From Candidatus Nitrosopumilus sp. (GTDB lineage: Archaea; Thermoproteota; Nitrososphaeria; Nitrososphaerales; Nitrosopumilaceae), in NCBI GenBank assembly GCA_014384555.1, contig JACNFR010000040.1, positions 1 to 55,384 on the forward strand: a stretch of DNA of 55,384 bases, given 5' to 3'. A model generated the notes under the pieces. The model made no database searches, was not told the origin of the DNA, and saw only the letters and a program-made list of their open reading frames with translations. This document shows positions 44,610-53,139 of this stretch, in pieces (position 1 is the stretch's first letter; every line of letters begins with the position of its first letter). The position numbers and the translations under genes are program-made.

Positions 44610-45062
44610 TTAGTTTTGATGTATAAATTCCCTTGCTTGTTCTTCTGTAGGATAGTATACAAATGGAACATCAAGTGATGTAATTACCATATCATATTTT
44701 ATTACCCCTGAAATCCTTACTGAATTTGATTCGTCATTTGAATTTGCATCTGTATGGAATGTACCTTTGACATAGCTACTTTCTAATGGTTGTAAAGTAA
44801 ATGAATCTAAATTACCTTTTCCAATAATCTCATCATTAGAAATTATAAAAAATTCAGTTTCACCTGCTGTTAATATTAACAATGAAGGGTTATCAAATTG
44901 CAATTCTACATTATAGTTTGAGCCTTTTTCATTTTCATCTACTAATTCACTTTGACTAATACTTACTCCAATTTGTGAGGCAGATGCATATTGTGAATAA
45001 CCAAAAATACTCATGCCTAGTACAAATAGAACAATTATGCCTGCTTTTTTAGATGATTTCAT
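44610..45062 (-). CDS. Secreted protein, unknown
   Basis: From the ATG at 45062 the 150-residue protein has a signal peptide (MKSSKKAGIIVLFVLGMSIF, cut after YASA) and a beta-rich mature part with QFDNPSLLILTAGETEFFI, like a small immunoglobulin or LEA-like fold. A TTG at 45077 adds five residues. No anchor or Cys is present. It is 11 bases upstream of the PfkB gene and may share its transcript. Confidence 0.7.
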   Translation of the reverse strand: MKSSKKAGIIVLFVLGMSIFGYSQYASASQIGVSISQSELVDENEKGSNYNVELQFDNPSLLILTAGETEFFIISNDEIIGKGNLDSFTLQPLESSYVKGTFHTDANSNDESNSVRISGVIKYDMVITSLDVPFVYYPTEEQAREFIHQN

Positions 45063-45193
45063 GACTAGTTTTAACAAATTTACATTTTAACCAAGAACGA
45101 AAAAATTCCCAATAAATTGTGTAAAAGTTTTGATCTAATCTTAAAGCTCCTTAGAGCTAACAGAATAAATCAAAATTATATGATTATTTATCA

Positions 45194-45679
45194 GTGGCTA
45201 GAATTAAACTCAAAATAGGCGAAAATGAAATTGAAGTTGACTCTAGAGATTTCTATGTTGATAATACTACATTAGGTGAAATTATTGATGATTTATCAAA
45301 TCATTTACCTGAAAATCAAGCAAAAATTGTCTATGAAACTGAATCTATTGAAAAACCAATTCAAGTTGAGGAGACAACTCCCTATGGTTTGGAATATCTA
45401 GATGATGCTGAAGCATATGAACCAGAATTCAATGAACCAAAATACATTACATTTCATGAAATTAAATCAAAATTAAGAATTTTAGGAACAAGTAGATTCT
45501 TTGATTCACCAAGAACAGTTACTGAAACCGTTCAACAACTTAGAGAATATGGTTGGGCTGCTAGTCCACTAGATGTATCGAAAACCTTGGCAAAAATGGC
45601 ATCATGTAAAGAAATTATGAAAAATTCTGAAGAGAATAGAACTCATTATTTTGCTCAAGAACAATTAGTTGCTAACTAG
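45194..45679 (+). CDS. Soluble acidic protein, unknown
   Basis: The 161-residue protein has an N-terminal strand series (MARIKLKIGENEIEVDSRDFYV), an acidic linker and a C-terminal helical region (TVTETVQQLREYGWAASPLDVSKTLAKMASCKEI) resembling a winged-helix or DEK-like fold. It is GTG-started. The last eight bases overlap the convergent zinc-ribbon gene. The family is not known to me but the composition is normal for this genome. Confidence 0.65.
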   Translation: MARIKLKIGENEIEVDSRDFYVDNTTLGEIIDDLSNHLPENQAKIVYETESIEKPIQVEETTPYGLEYLDDAEAYEPEFNEPKYITFHEIKSKLRILGTSRFFDSPRTVTETVQQLREYGWAASPLDVSKTLAKMASCKEIMKNSEENRTHYFAQEQLVAN

Positions 45680-45863
45680 AAATATAATCACATTTTTGAC
45701 ATTTAGAAAAAATTTCTCCATCTAAATGATCAAAATGAATTTTACATTGATTACATGTATGATGCATGTCAAAATACCCATCTTTTTCAATTTCTCCAAT
45801 TCTATTTGATTCTAAATCTGTGCTTTTGCACTTTATGCAATGACATCCACATTCGATTTTCAT
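45672..45863 (-). CDS. 63-residue zinc ribbon protein
   Basis: The 63-residue protein has nine Cys and several His, including CGCHCIKCKS near the start, CNQCKIHFDH in the middle and CQKCDY at the end. The spacing suits two or three zinc-binding knuckles. It could be a zinc-ribbon adaptor protein. It is divergent from a second Cys-rich microprotein with 27 bases between starts. Confidence 0.7.
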   Translation of the reverse strand: MKIECGCHCIKCKSTDLESNRIGEIEKDGYFDMHHTCNQCKIHFDHLDGEIFSKCQKCDYISS

Positions 45864-45890
45864 AACTATTCTCCGATAATGTATGTATAG

Positions 45891-46067
45891 TTGAAAAGAC
45901 TATACAAATCATTGGAAAAGAAACGAGAGATACCAATAGAAATTGATGATCATTTCAAACTTTTTGGAAAGGAACCATGGGAAGTAGATTACGGTGAAAA
46001 ATGTGCAGTATGTGATGTTAGAATTGATGAATATGGGTTTTGTTCTTGCGGATCTAGTGGAGATTAA
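45891..46067 (+). CDS. 58-residue zinc-ribbon microprotein
   Basis: The frame opens with TTG (MKRLYKSLEKKREIPIEIDD) and ends with a zinc-ribbon half, CAVCDVRIDEYGFCSCGSSGD: two CxxC/CxC pairs. A basic helix leads the protein. It was found by reading the gap between two annotated genes. Its divergent neighbour is also a small Cys-rich protein, which supports it as a genuine gene. Confidence 0.65.
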   Translation: MKRLYKSLEKKREIPIEIDDHFKLFGKEPWEVDYGEKCAVCDVRIDEYGFCSCGSSGD

Positions 46068-46106
46068 ATTTTCTTATTTATAAAAAATTACAATTATCAA
46101 AATTGT

Positions 46107-46997
46107 TTAACACTTACCAATTCCAAACCAAGCAAGAAACTTATCCCACCATCCACATTCTATTACTTCAACAGTATAACTTGGTTCAGAAGTAACAGTA
46201 GTGCCTAATATTGAAATTTCACCAGTAGTATCTGGTCGCATGTTAATCCAATTATGGGTTCCATTGGTGATGTATTTGTTAAAGAAAATTTTTTCATCAT
46301 TTAAAAATACTTGATATGGCCCTAACAATAATTCTAAAGGAATTACAATAGTTACAAATTGATTTGCATCATTTACTTTAAAACTAATTTCTTTATTTGA
46401 TTGGCTAAAATCAATTTTTTCTATTTCTGCAAATGTTCTTATTTCAATTCCAAATTCTTTATTTTCCCAATTAACATATTCAATGTTTTTTGGTTCTCCA
46501 ATTGAATATTCTAAAATCATTTGACAACCATGACAAGCAAATCCTCTTTTATCATCCAAATAAACAGGTCTTTCATTGACAAAAAATAAATCAATTTCTT
46601 GAGGAATCAAAAAAGTCGTTGTTTGAAGATATCTAAAATCCCATGTCCATACATTATTGATCTTAGAAAGTACATCATCAAGATCATATTCTATAATTAA
46701 TTCATCCTTTGATGGCTGAAGTAACACAACATTGTCTTCATTCATTGAAAATAATTCTTCTATTCCTTGTTCATTTGTTACTGAAATATTTGAAACAGTT
46801 CCATGAATCAACTCAAGATCTACTGGTAAATTTGATGAACGTATTACATGTTTAACATGAACCTCTCCATTTGGATTAATCATTACCTCAACTGATTTTT
46901 GTTGGGCATTCTCACCTATTGAAATTTGAGCGTCAGCTAATGAAACTAGAGATATTGCAATTAAAATTCCTAAAAGACCAAAAATCTTTGTATTCAT
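46107..46997 (-). CDS. Secreted beta-rich protein, unknown
   Basis: The 296-residue protein has a signal peptide (residues 1-23, ending ADA) and long beta-strand regions. Paired Cys appear in FACHGCQM, a CxxC that might bind heme or metal or form a disulfide. A Trp-rich C terminus (CGWWDKFLAWFGIGKC) holds two Cys. It is one base from the cyclophilin gene, so the two are cotranscribed and the cyclophilin may be its partner or simply a neighbour. Confidence 0.7.
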   Translation of the reverse strand: MNTKIFGLLGILIAISLVSLADAQISIGENAQQKSVEVMINPNGEVHVKHVIRSSNLPVDLELIHGTVSNISVTNEQGIEELFSMNEDNVVLLQPSKDELIIEYDLDDVLSKINNVWTWDFRYLQTTTFLIPQEIDLFFVNERPVYLDDKRGFACHGCQMILEYSIGEPKNIEYVNWENKEFGIEIRTFAEIEKIDFSQSNKEISFKVNDANQFVTIVIPLELLLGPYQVFLNDEKIFFNKYITNGTHNWINMRPDTTGEISILGTTVTSEPSYTVEVIECGWWDKFLAWFGIGKC

Positions 46998-47474
46998 TTA
47001 TTCCACAGTAACACGAATCATTTGCGTTTTCTCTAATGGACAATCATTACCATCTCTATCGAGATTAACGATTTTATCTGCAATATCCATTCCTTCTGTT
47101 ACTTCGCCAAATACTGTATACTGTCTATCTAAAAATGCACTATCAGAGGTAACAATGAAAAATTGTGAACCTGCGCTATCTGGATCTTGTGATCTAGCCA
47201 TAGATACTATGCCTCGTAAATGAGATCTTGAATTAAATTCAGCCTTAATATTGTAACCGGGTCCACCCATTCCCCATGAACCTTTGTTGTCTGTTTTTGT
47301 ATTGGGATCTCCACCTTGAATCATGAATCCTGGGATTACTCTGTGGAAAAGTGTCCCATCATAAAATCCATCTTTAGATAATTTTTCAAAATTTCTTACA
47401 GTTTCAGGAGCCAATTCAGGTAGAAGTTTAAATGAAATGTTTCCTAAATTAGTTTCAATGTGTACTGTAGCCAT
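46998..47474 (-). CDS. ppiA: Peptidyl-prolyl cis-trans isomerase, cyclophilin type
   Basis: The 158-residue cytosolic cyclophilin begins TVHIETNLGNISFKL and includes FHRVIPGFMIQGGDP with the catalytic Arg, and SQFFIVT. It lacks a signal peptide. It isomerises Xaa-Pro bonds. It is upstream of a secreted beta-rich protein gene, with one base between, making it the first gene of a two-gene unit. Confidence 0.95.
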   Translation of the reverse strand: MATVHIETNLGNISFKLLPELAPETVRNFEKLSKDGFYDGTLFHRVIPGFMIQGGDPNTKTDNKGSWGMGGPGYNIKAEFNSRSHLRGIVSMARSQDPDSAGSQFFIVTSDSAFLDRQYTVFGEVTEGMDIADKIVNLDRDGNDCPLEKTQMIRVTVE

Positions 47475-47716
47475 TAGGTTGAATTCCCAAATACATCTTA
47501 ATAGTCTTTTGCGAAAATGACTTTGAAAATTCCTTTAGAAATTTTAACAATCTTGAAAAATCCATAATGATTAGTACGTTTTTCGTTAGAAAATCTATTG
47601 TTGTAGACTTTAGAAATTTTTAGTTAATAATTATATGAAAAATATGAATTAATAAAATATGACAATTTTGAAATCCAAAAGTTATAGTGTTATATAGAAC
47701 AAATAAAATTTAGAAT

Positions 47717-47950
47717 TTGTTGAATCGTACAAACCAAAGCACGATAATTAAAGAAGCGATTAATTCTTATCTTGACAAAGGGGTAACCGACAAGCAGGAT
47801 ATCTACACCAAAGTAGTTGATGAACTTGGAGTTCCAAGACCAACTGTAAGAAGAGTTGCAAGAGATCTAAGAACTGAACTATTGCAAAAAATCCAAATCT
47901 TACAATCAGATATGCCAAAAGCAACTGTTACACCTGAAGAAGACGAATAA
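47717..47950 (+). CDS. Small helix-turn-helix protein, thaumarchaeal
   Basis: The 77-residue protein has a helical N-terminal part (INSYLDKGVTDKQDIYTKVVDELGVPRPTVRRVARDLRTELLQK) that reads as a winged or homeodomain-like helix-turn-helix, with GVPRPTVRRVAR as the recognition helix. An acidic tail follows. Two TTG codons in a row form the start. It probably binds DNA as a dimer. The gene has a long AT-rich upstream region (47475-47716) with no other frame. Confidence 0.75.
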   Translation: MLNRTNQSTIIKEAINSYLDKGVTDKQDIYTKVVDELGVPRPTVRRVARDLRTELLQKIQILQSDMPKATVTPEEDE

Positions 47951-47957
47951 ACTCGGC

Positions 47958-47971
47958 TCTTTTTTCTTTTT
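47958..47971 (+). terminator. Oligo-T terminator after the small HTH gene
   Basis: Immediately after the stop come TCTTTTTTCTTTTT, an uninterrupted T-rich run with no stable hairpin. Archaeal RNA polymerase terminates on such T runs, so this is a likely end for the preceding transcript. Confidence 0.5.
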
Positions 47972-48032
47972 AATTATATTATTTTGTGATTTTTAGCATT
48001 ACTGTTATAAATAATGATATTTTCAAATAATT

Positions 48033-48500
48033 ATGGGATATGTTGGTAACCATTTAGCCACATTAGTAACCGGAGTTTTTGCAGCAATACTGACTGGACT
48101 TTGGCCTTACTTTGTTGACTTTGCACCAATACTAAATTTTGTCTTCATTATGGCAGTACCAATTATGTGGTTCTTGACTTTCACCTGCTGGATATCACAA
48201 AAGAGTACAGATTACATGCATAATCATGCTCCCTCACATACTGAAAAAAAAAGCTTGAGTAATTCTCAAACAATTCAAACCACAACTACTTCTCAAGTGA
48301 ATCTTTTAGAAATTAGGCAAATTCAAAATGAATTATCCGTTGAACTAAATAATGTAAAAGAAACTGTAAAACTCAAAGATAGTGAAATTGAAAGATTGAA
48401 TCAAGAAATTTCTAATCTTGAAACTCTTGTACAGATAGAATCACTAAAAACCGAACTAGCTAATCTCAAAATGTTAGCTTCTGGAAAAAAAACTAAGTAA
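48033..48500 (+). CDS. Membrane protein with C-terminal coiled coil, unknown
   Basis: The 155-residue protein has two hydrophobic helices (about 8-27 and 33-53) followed by a polar Ser/Thr/Gln segment and a coiled-coil region at about 90-148 (LLEIRQIQNELSVELNNVKETVKLKDSEIERLNQEI). The layout is that of a membrane-anchored rod. The neighbouring small HTH gene is separated by a terminator-like T run, so it stands alone. Confidence 0.65.
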   Translation: MGYVGNHLATLVTGVFAAILTGLWPYFVDFAPILNFVFIMAVPIMWFLTFTCWISQKSTDYMHNHAPSHTEKKSLSNSQTIQTTTTSQVNLLEIRQIQNELSVELNNVKETVKLKDSEIERLNQEISNLETLVQIESLKTELANLKMLASGKKTK

Positions 48501-48506
48501 CTAATT

Positions 48507-48626
48507 CTAATCTTTACAGTGGCAACAAATTTCCCCATGATTATCCTTACAACCAGGACAACTAACTGCTCCACCAAAATGGCATTTACATGAACACAAT
48601 TCAGTAGGATCCTTTTTTACATTCAA
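48507..48626 (-). CDS. 39-residue Cys-rich microprotein
   Basis: A short minus-strand frame encodes MNVKKDPTELCSCKCHFGGA, then SCPGCKDNHGEICCHCKD. It has eight Cys in CxCxC, CxxC and CCxC groups and could bind one or two zinc or iron ions, like a metallothionein or half zinc ribbon. It starts TTG; a few upstream codons remain open. It is too short for normal cut-offs and is supported by composition only. Confidence 0.55.
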   Translation of the reverse strand: MNVKKDPTELCSCKCHFGGAVSCPGCKDNHGEICCHCKD

Positions 48627-49057
48627 TAGTATATCTTCTATCTGATGTCCGTATTAGACTTTTACACTTTATAGATCAATGAATTTGAAGAATTATTTCT
48701 TAATTTGGATTTAATGCTCAAAATAATATTTTTAAAAGTATATGAAGAATAATTTAGTCTAAGAATTTCTAATACCACTTTCTTTAGAGAATAAATTAAT
48801 TTGTAAAATAAAATACTTTGAATAAATTAATTAAAACTAAAAATCAATTACACAAAACATTGATAAAAAGACAGCCAACTTTGATTATAATCTATTAAAG
48901 AAAATATTGTAAAACAACATTTTCAATTATATCATAATAATCTAAATTTTTTACAATAATTTTTAGAATAAATTTAGAATACTCAATTTGAACTTGATTG
49001 AATGGAGGCTAAATTTCATGGTAATTATCCTGTAAAAATACTGAGTAAATCTTTAGA
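48627..49057. other. Gene-free AT-rich gap
   Basis: No frame of more than about 30 codons with protein-like composition is seen on either strand, and no cloverleaf or strong hairpin. The stretch is very AT-rich. It could hold promoters or a small RNA, but nothing specific is visible. Confidence 0.6.
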
Positions 49058-49600
49058 TTAGTTATGATGTAATTTAGAAGCAATTTCTAAAGTTTCATCT
49101 ACCATTTCTTTTAATCTATTCTGTGTATCTTCATCTGTAATGGAATTGTTAGATACGGATTCAGTAGTAAGGAAGACAGCCTTTGGGTTTGTTATTACTC
49201 TGAAATATGATAACAACTGTGTAATTAATGTCTGGACATTGACAAAACCAATATTTCCAGCAGCTAAAATTGTAATTCCTGCAACCTTTCCTGGAGTTTT
49301 TTTGTAATCAATATATTCAAACAGATTTTTTAATGCTGAACTAAAAAATGAATTATAAATTGGTGATCCAATTAACCATACATCTGCATCCATAATATCA
49401 CTTGCAGCCATTTTTGTTGTTTCATTATATTCTATATCTGGTCCTCTATAGTATTCAATTTGACCTTCAGAAAGATTGATTAATTTTGTATCTTGGTTTT
49501 TTGATTTGGCATATTCAAAAACATATTTCATTATCACTTGTGTATTTGCATTTTTTCTTGGACTTCCAGAAATGACAACAATTTTCATATCTTCAGCCAT
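49058..49600 (-). CDS. NADPH-dependent FMN reductase-like flavoprotein
   Basis: The 180-residue protein has the flavodoxin-like fold of FMN reductases: KIVVISGSPRKNANTQ (phosphate loop near 6-20), WLIGSPIYNSFFSSALKNLFEY in the middle with the flavin contact, and AGITILAAGNIGF. It probably reduces FMN, quinones or iron with NAD(P)H. A start at the fifth codon (MKIVV) is also possible. It is 42 bases from the tRNA-Arg gene. Confidence 0.88.
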   Translation of the reverse strand: MAEDMKIVVISGSPRKNANTQVIMKYVFEYAKSKNQDTKLINLSEGQIEYYRGPDIEYNETTKMAASDIMDADVWLIGSPIYNSFFSSALKNLFEYIDYKKTPGKVAGITILAAGNIGFVNVQTLITQLLSYFRVITNPKAVFLTTESVSNNSITDEDTQNRLKEMVDETLEIASKLHHN

Positions 49601-49641
49601 TTGTCTTTGTATTTAAATTTCAAAGAATTTTAAAAATTAAA

Positions 49642-49734
49642 CGGGCTTGGAGGGCTTCGATCCCTCGACCTGTAACTTAGGAGGCTACTGCGCTATCCAT
49701 GTTGCGCGTCAATTTGACTCTGCGCTACAAGCCC
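49642..49734 (-). tRNA. tRNA-Arg (anticodon CCT) with an 18-nt D-arm intron
   Basis: The acceptor stem pairs GGGCTTG (49734-49728) with CAAGCCC; the anticodon stem is GTAGC/GTTAC around CTCCTAA, giving anticodon CCT (Arg, codon AGG), and the T arm is GAGGG-ATCGAAG-CCCTC. Total is 93 bases; standard arginine tRNAs need about 75. The D arm has GCGC twice before its loop, leaving 18 extra bases (around AGAGTCAAATTGACGCGC) that must be removed for GCGC to pair with GCGC near 49690. That intron is not at the usual anticodon position. The anticodon loop is uninterrupted. Confidence 0.85.
49703..49724 (-). other. Noncanonical intron in tRNA-Arg, boundaries ambiguous by four bases
   Basis: The 18 extra bases lie within this interval; the flanking GCGC copies (49722-49725 and 49704-49707) make several equivalent boundary choices. 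The segment contains GTCAA-A-TTGAC, a short palindrome that suits a bulge-helix-bulge substrate for the archaeal splicing endonuclease. Confidence 0.65.
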
Positions 49735-49780
49735 AGCAAAAAAAACATTCTTAATTATTTAATGTGTTTGGGTAAGTACC

Positions 49781-49808
49781 AAAAATATCCCGTAAAGACC
49801 GTATTTTT
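49781..49808. repeat. Inverted repeat between tRNA-Arg and integrase
   Basis: AAAAATA (49781-49787) and TATTTTT (49802-49808) form a perfect seven-base inverted repeat with a 14-base spacer, and CGTAAAGACCGTA inside has an imperfect direct repeat. It lies in front of the integrase gene, so it could be an arm-type integrase or regulator site, or a weak hairpin. Only position supports this. Confidence 0.3.
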
Positions 49809-49838
49809 CTTTGAGGTTTTATGTGAAACTCACGTAAT

Positions 49839-49843
49839 GGAGG
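49839..49843 (+). promoter_or_regulatory. Shine-Dalgarno site (GGAGG) for the integrase
   Basis: GGAGG ends seven bases before the ATG at 49851. Many genes in this window start without such a site, so its presence fixes the start and marks the integrase as organised differently from its neighbours, consistent with an imported element. Confidence 0.6.
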
Positions 49844-49850
49844 TTATACA

Positions 49851-50998
49851 ATGACTAGCTTCCTTTCAAAGAAAAAAGATAATCAATCATATGAAGAAAA
49901 ACTTGCAACAGTTCCGGAACGTACTAGACAAAGCAAGTTGTATGCAATAAAGGTCTTTGAAGATTTTGTTTGTGAAAAATACAACAACAGAACTGTCGCT
50001 GATATAGTTGAAGAATTACAAGCAATTAAAAAAACACAAGAGCAGGAAGCCTATGATGAAGCACTTTATGGAATGCTTCAAGACTGGATAAATTGGAATG
50101 AGAACAGAGGACTGGGAAATTATACAATTAGGATATTATTTTCCAATCTACGCAAGTATCTCTTTCATATAGGAATTAAAACATATGAGCAAGACATTAA
50201 AGAAATTCTAAGATTTGGAAAAAAGACTAGAGAGGAAAGATATCCTTTATCTCAGGATATTTACAGACAAATTGTAAATGGTTTTGCTCAATCAGATAAC
50301 AGGCATTGTTTCTGACTCTGGGTTCATCTGGAATGCGAATTGGTGAGGCAATAAATTTAAAGAAAAAAGACCTTGACTTTACAACAAAACGAATCAAGGT
50401 AAATGTTCCTGCAACTACAAAGACTAGAGCCGGAAGAACTACATACATTTCAAAAGAAGCAGAAGATTATCTTAGACCACTAGTTGACAAACTAGAAACA
50501 GAAGATTATATTTTTGCAAGAAAAAATCAAAGACTACTAGACCCATCAGTAAGAAAATCACTTACTAGATTACTAGATAGAATAGATTTTACAGAAACAT
50601 ACCAGTCTAACAACTATAGAAAAATAACATCACATAGTTTTAGGGCCTATTTCTTTACAAAGGCTGCAAGAAAGCATGGTGAAAACTATGCACATCGAAT
50701 AATAGGTCATGGAGGATATTTGATGCAATATGATAGAATGACGGAAGATGAAAAACTAGAGATGTATCTAGAACTAGAGCCTGATTTGACCATATTTGAC
50801 CAAACAAAAAATGAATTAGAGATAAGTCGATTACGTGACAAAGTAGAAGAGATTAATGAGTTAAAACAAGAAGTTCAGAAATTACGTGAAGTACAAGCCA
50901 AATCAGACAAAAAAATACTCGAAACTATGAAGAGAAGTAATCTTGACCTGATTTTTGATGGATGTTTTATTACCTTGGCACCTGTGAAGAATTTATGA
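49851..50998 (+). pseudogene. Tyrosine integrase, split by a frameshift near 50300
   Basis: Two overlapping frames, 49851-50315 and 50306-50998, together make one integrase of about 380 residues. The first holds the SAM-like core-binding domain. The second holds the catalytic domain with the first Arg (SGMRIGEAINL), HSFR, GHGG and the nucleophile Tyr in LEMYLELEP or nearby YDRM, and a C-terminal coiled coil. All catalytic groups survive, but the break needs a one-base shift at about CATTGTTTCTGA. The tail overlaps the ATG of the propeller gene. It may be a dead integrase, a frameshifted gene or a sequence error. Confidence 0.8.
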
Positions 50999-52641
50999 AA
51001 TTCATTTTTTCTATCTTTCTTTTAGCAATTATTGCAAGTTTTAGTTTCTCAATTATCTATGCTGAAGAATATCCCTTAATGGTTAGTGTTTCACCTGATG
51101 GTGAACCTGGAAATGAAAATAGCTATCTTGCTACTTTGAGTTCAAATGGAGCTTATGTGGTATTCATGTCAAAGGCCAGTAACTTAGTTGATGATGATAG
51201 AAATCATTCTATGGACATCTTTGTTAGAGACATAGTTAACAGGGAAACTTATCTGGTTAGTATCACTTCGGATGGCTTACAAAAAGCTCATGAGAGTAAC
51301 TATCCTTCTATAAGCGGAGATGGAAATCTTGTCACATTTTACACTCGTGCTGATTTTGATTCTGATGATGTAAATCAACATGATGATGTCTATTTACATA
51401 ACATTAGAACAGGTGAAACAATTTGGGTAAGTGCTCCAATACCTAGTTCACAAACTGGGGAAAGTAATCAACCCCAAGGCCATGGTGCTCCTTCCGTAAT
51501 TAGTGAGAATGGGGAACAAGTTTTGTTTAGATCAAATTCACGTGATTTGGGATCAGAATCTGATGGGAATTTATTTTTGTTTGATGTAGATAGTCGTACT
51601 ACAACAGCTTTAGATGTATACGCATCTGATTTTGACATTAGTGGAAATGGTAAAAAAATTGTTTTTACTGCAGAAAGAGAATCGGATGAATTCCCTGACA
51701 TGCTACCAGGAAATTTGTTTGTATATGATGTAGATACTAAAAAAATTATTTGGATTAGTAAACCCATTGATGAATTTAACATTCAAGCAACCAGTGATTT
51801 AGGAACCTTAGATTTTGATGGAAAATTTTTAGCATTTAGATCAGGCGTACCTAATTTAGTAGAAAATGATGAGAATAATGAAACTAGTTTCTTCTTACAT
51901 GATTTACAAACATCTCAAACAAAATTAATCAGTATCAGTCCCGAAGGAGATGCTTTTTTTGCTAACAGCCATGTAGATATCAGTGGAGATGGAAAATTTG
52001 TATTACTTCCAGAACGTGGTTTATTAGTATATGATATTGAGCTTGAAAAAATTATTCAATTAACTACTTTAGGCAGTAGTGATGGTGGAATAAATTTTGA
52101 TGGAAGTCTTGTTGCTTCTACACAACATAACATGAATGATTCTCAATTCTCACAAGTTTTTGTTACTACTAATCCTCCACCTGATGAAATTCTTAGACAG
52201 CAAGCAGAGATAGAAGCTGAACATGAAGCTGATGAAAAAGAATTAGCTGCACTTGCAGAAGCAGAAGACGAACGTGAGGAAGCAGAAAAACAAAAAGCTA
52301 TATCTGATGCATTGGCAAAAAGAGAGGCAGAAAGGGCTGCAGAAGCAAAGCGTGACTTAGAAGAGAAAAAATCAAAGATTGCATCATTTGTAGATAAGAC
52401 TAAAGACCCACAATACTATGTTGACAGATACAACAATGAACCAAAATACAAAGAATGGTTTGATGAAAATTATCCTCAATACGATTCTATTGAGCAGGCA
52501 GTAGGATTAGAATTAACTGAAAAAATTCCTAGTTGGGTTAAGAACATCTTTGGATGGTATGCTGCAGATGAAGTTTCAGAAGAAGAATTGCTTAATGCGA
52601 TAAAATATCTGATTAATGAAAAGATTCTGATAGTGAATTAA
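50995..52641 (+). CDS. Secreted TolB-like beta-propeller protein with C-terminal coiled coil
   Basis: From the ATG at 50995 (sharing ATGA with the integrase stop) the 548-residue protein has a signal peptide (MKFIFSIFLLAIIASFSFSI), then four to six TolB/WD40-type propeller repeats recognised by YPSISGDGNLVTF, FDISGNGKKIVF, LDFDGKFLAF and VDISGDGKFVLL. A Glu/Ala-rich coiled coil follows at about 405-470, and the protein ends with a small helical region. It probably binds a surface ligand. It lies in the accessory part of the window. Confidence 0.8.
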   Translation: MKFIFSIFLLAIIASFSFSIIYAEEYPLMVSVSPDGEPGNENSYLATLSSNGAYVVFMSKASNLVDDDRNHSMDIFVRDIVNRETYLVSITSDGLQKAHESNYPSISGDGNLVTFYTRADFDSDDVNQHDDVYLHNIRTGETIWVSAPIPSSQTGESNQPQGHGAPSVISENGEQVLFRSNSRDLGSESDGNLFLFDVDSRTTTALDVYASDFDISGNGKKIVFTAERESDEFPDMLPGNLFVYDVDTKKIIWISKPIDEFNIQATSDLGTLDFDGKFLAFRSGVPNLVENDENNETSFFLHDLQTSQTKLISISPEGDAFFANSHVDISGDGKFVLLPERGLLVYDIELEKIIQLTTLGSSDGGINFDGSLVASTQHNMNDSQFSQVFVTTNPPPDEILRQQAEIEAEHEADEKELAALAEAEDEREEAEKQKAISDALAKREAERAAEAKRDLEEKKSKIASFVDKTKDPQYYVDRYNNEPKYKEWFDENYPQYDSIEQAVGLELTEKIPSWVKNIFGWYAADEVSEEELLNAIKYLINEKILIVN

Positions 52642-52737
52642 ATTCTATACTTTACTTTTTTTGTTCTGAAGTCAGTAATTGAATATCTAGATATTGTGCT
52701 ATTTATGATATTGTGAGAAATAAGAAAGAAAATGAGG

Positions 52738-53013
52738 CTAGTTTTTCATTTCTTTATCTGGAATTAACATGCTTACTGCAGTAGTATAGCAGTTTGAAAG
52801 CACAGGCTGCAGATTTACCAAGTCTTCTAGTATTGCACGTTTTCTTAAAGAATCATTTTCTTGGGAAAACAGCTTCCAGAATTCCTTTTCAGCTCTTTCT
52901 AGAGTTTTGATTCTCTGAGTGTATTGTGGCCAAATTCCCTCTCTTTGGATTTTGGATTTTAGTTCACCAGATGATAGTTGTGAATTATCATCTTTGATAT
53001 GTTTGGTTGACAT
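52738..53013 (-). CDS. Small helical protein, unknown
   Basis: The 91-residue protein is mostly helical and charged, with a Trp-rich middle (GIWPQYTQRIKTLERAEKEFWKLF). It has no Cys motif, signal or membrane helix. It lies alone between the propeller gene (convergent) and a winged-helix gene. A role cannot be read. Confidence 0.55.
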   Translation of the reverse strand: MSTKHIKDDNSQLSSGELKSKIQREGIWPQYTQRIKTLERAEKEFWKLFSQENDSLRKRAILEDLVNLQPVLSNCYTTAVSMLIPDKEMKN

Positions 53014-53139
53014 GCTAGAATAATACGTTGATTTGATATTTAGCTATTTCCTAACAATTAATTATGAATTGATAGAATTCACATTAAGTAATTAATTCTT
53101 CAATTTCAGATTTTATGATGTTTAGTGATTTGAACTAGA

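Noticed and set aside
49642-49734. A class II (long variable arm) tRNA instead of an intron
   Set aside because: The extra bases lie in the D arm and not between the anticodon and T arms, and the anticodon CCT is arginine.
49851-50998. Programmed ribosomal frameshift in the integrase
   Set aside because: No slippery heptamer or downstream pseudoknot is visible around 50300; an indel is simpler.
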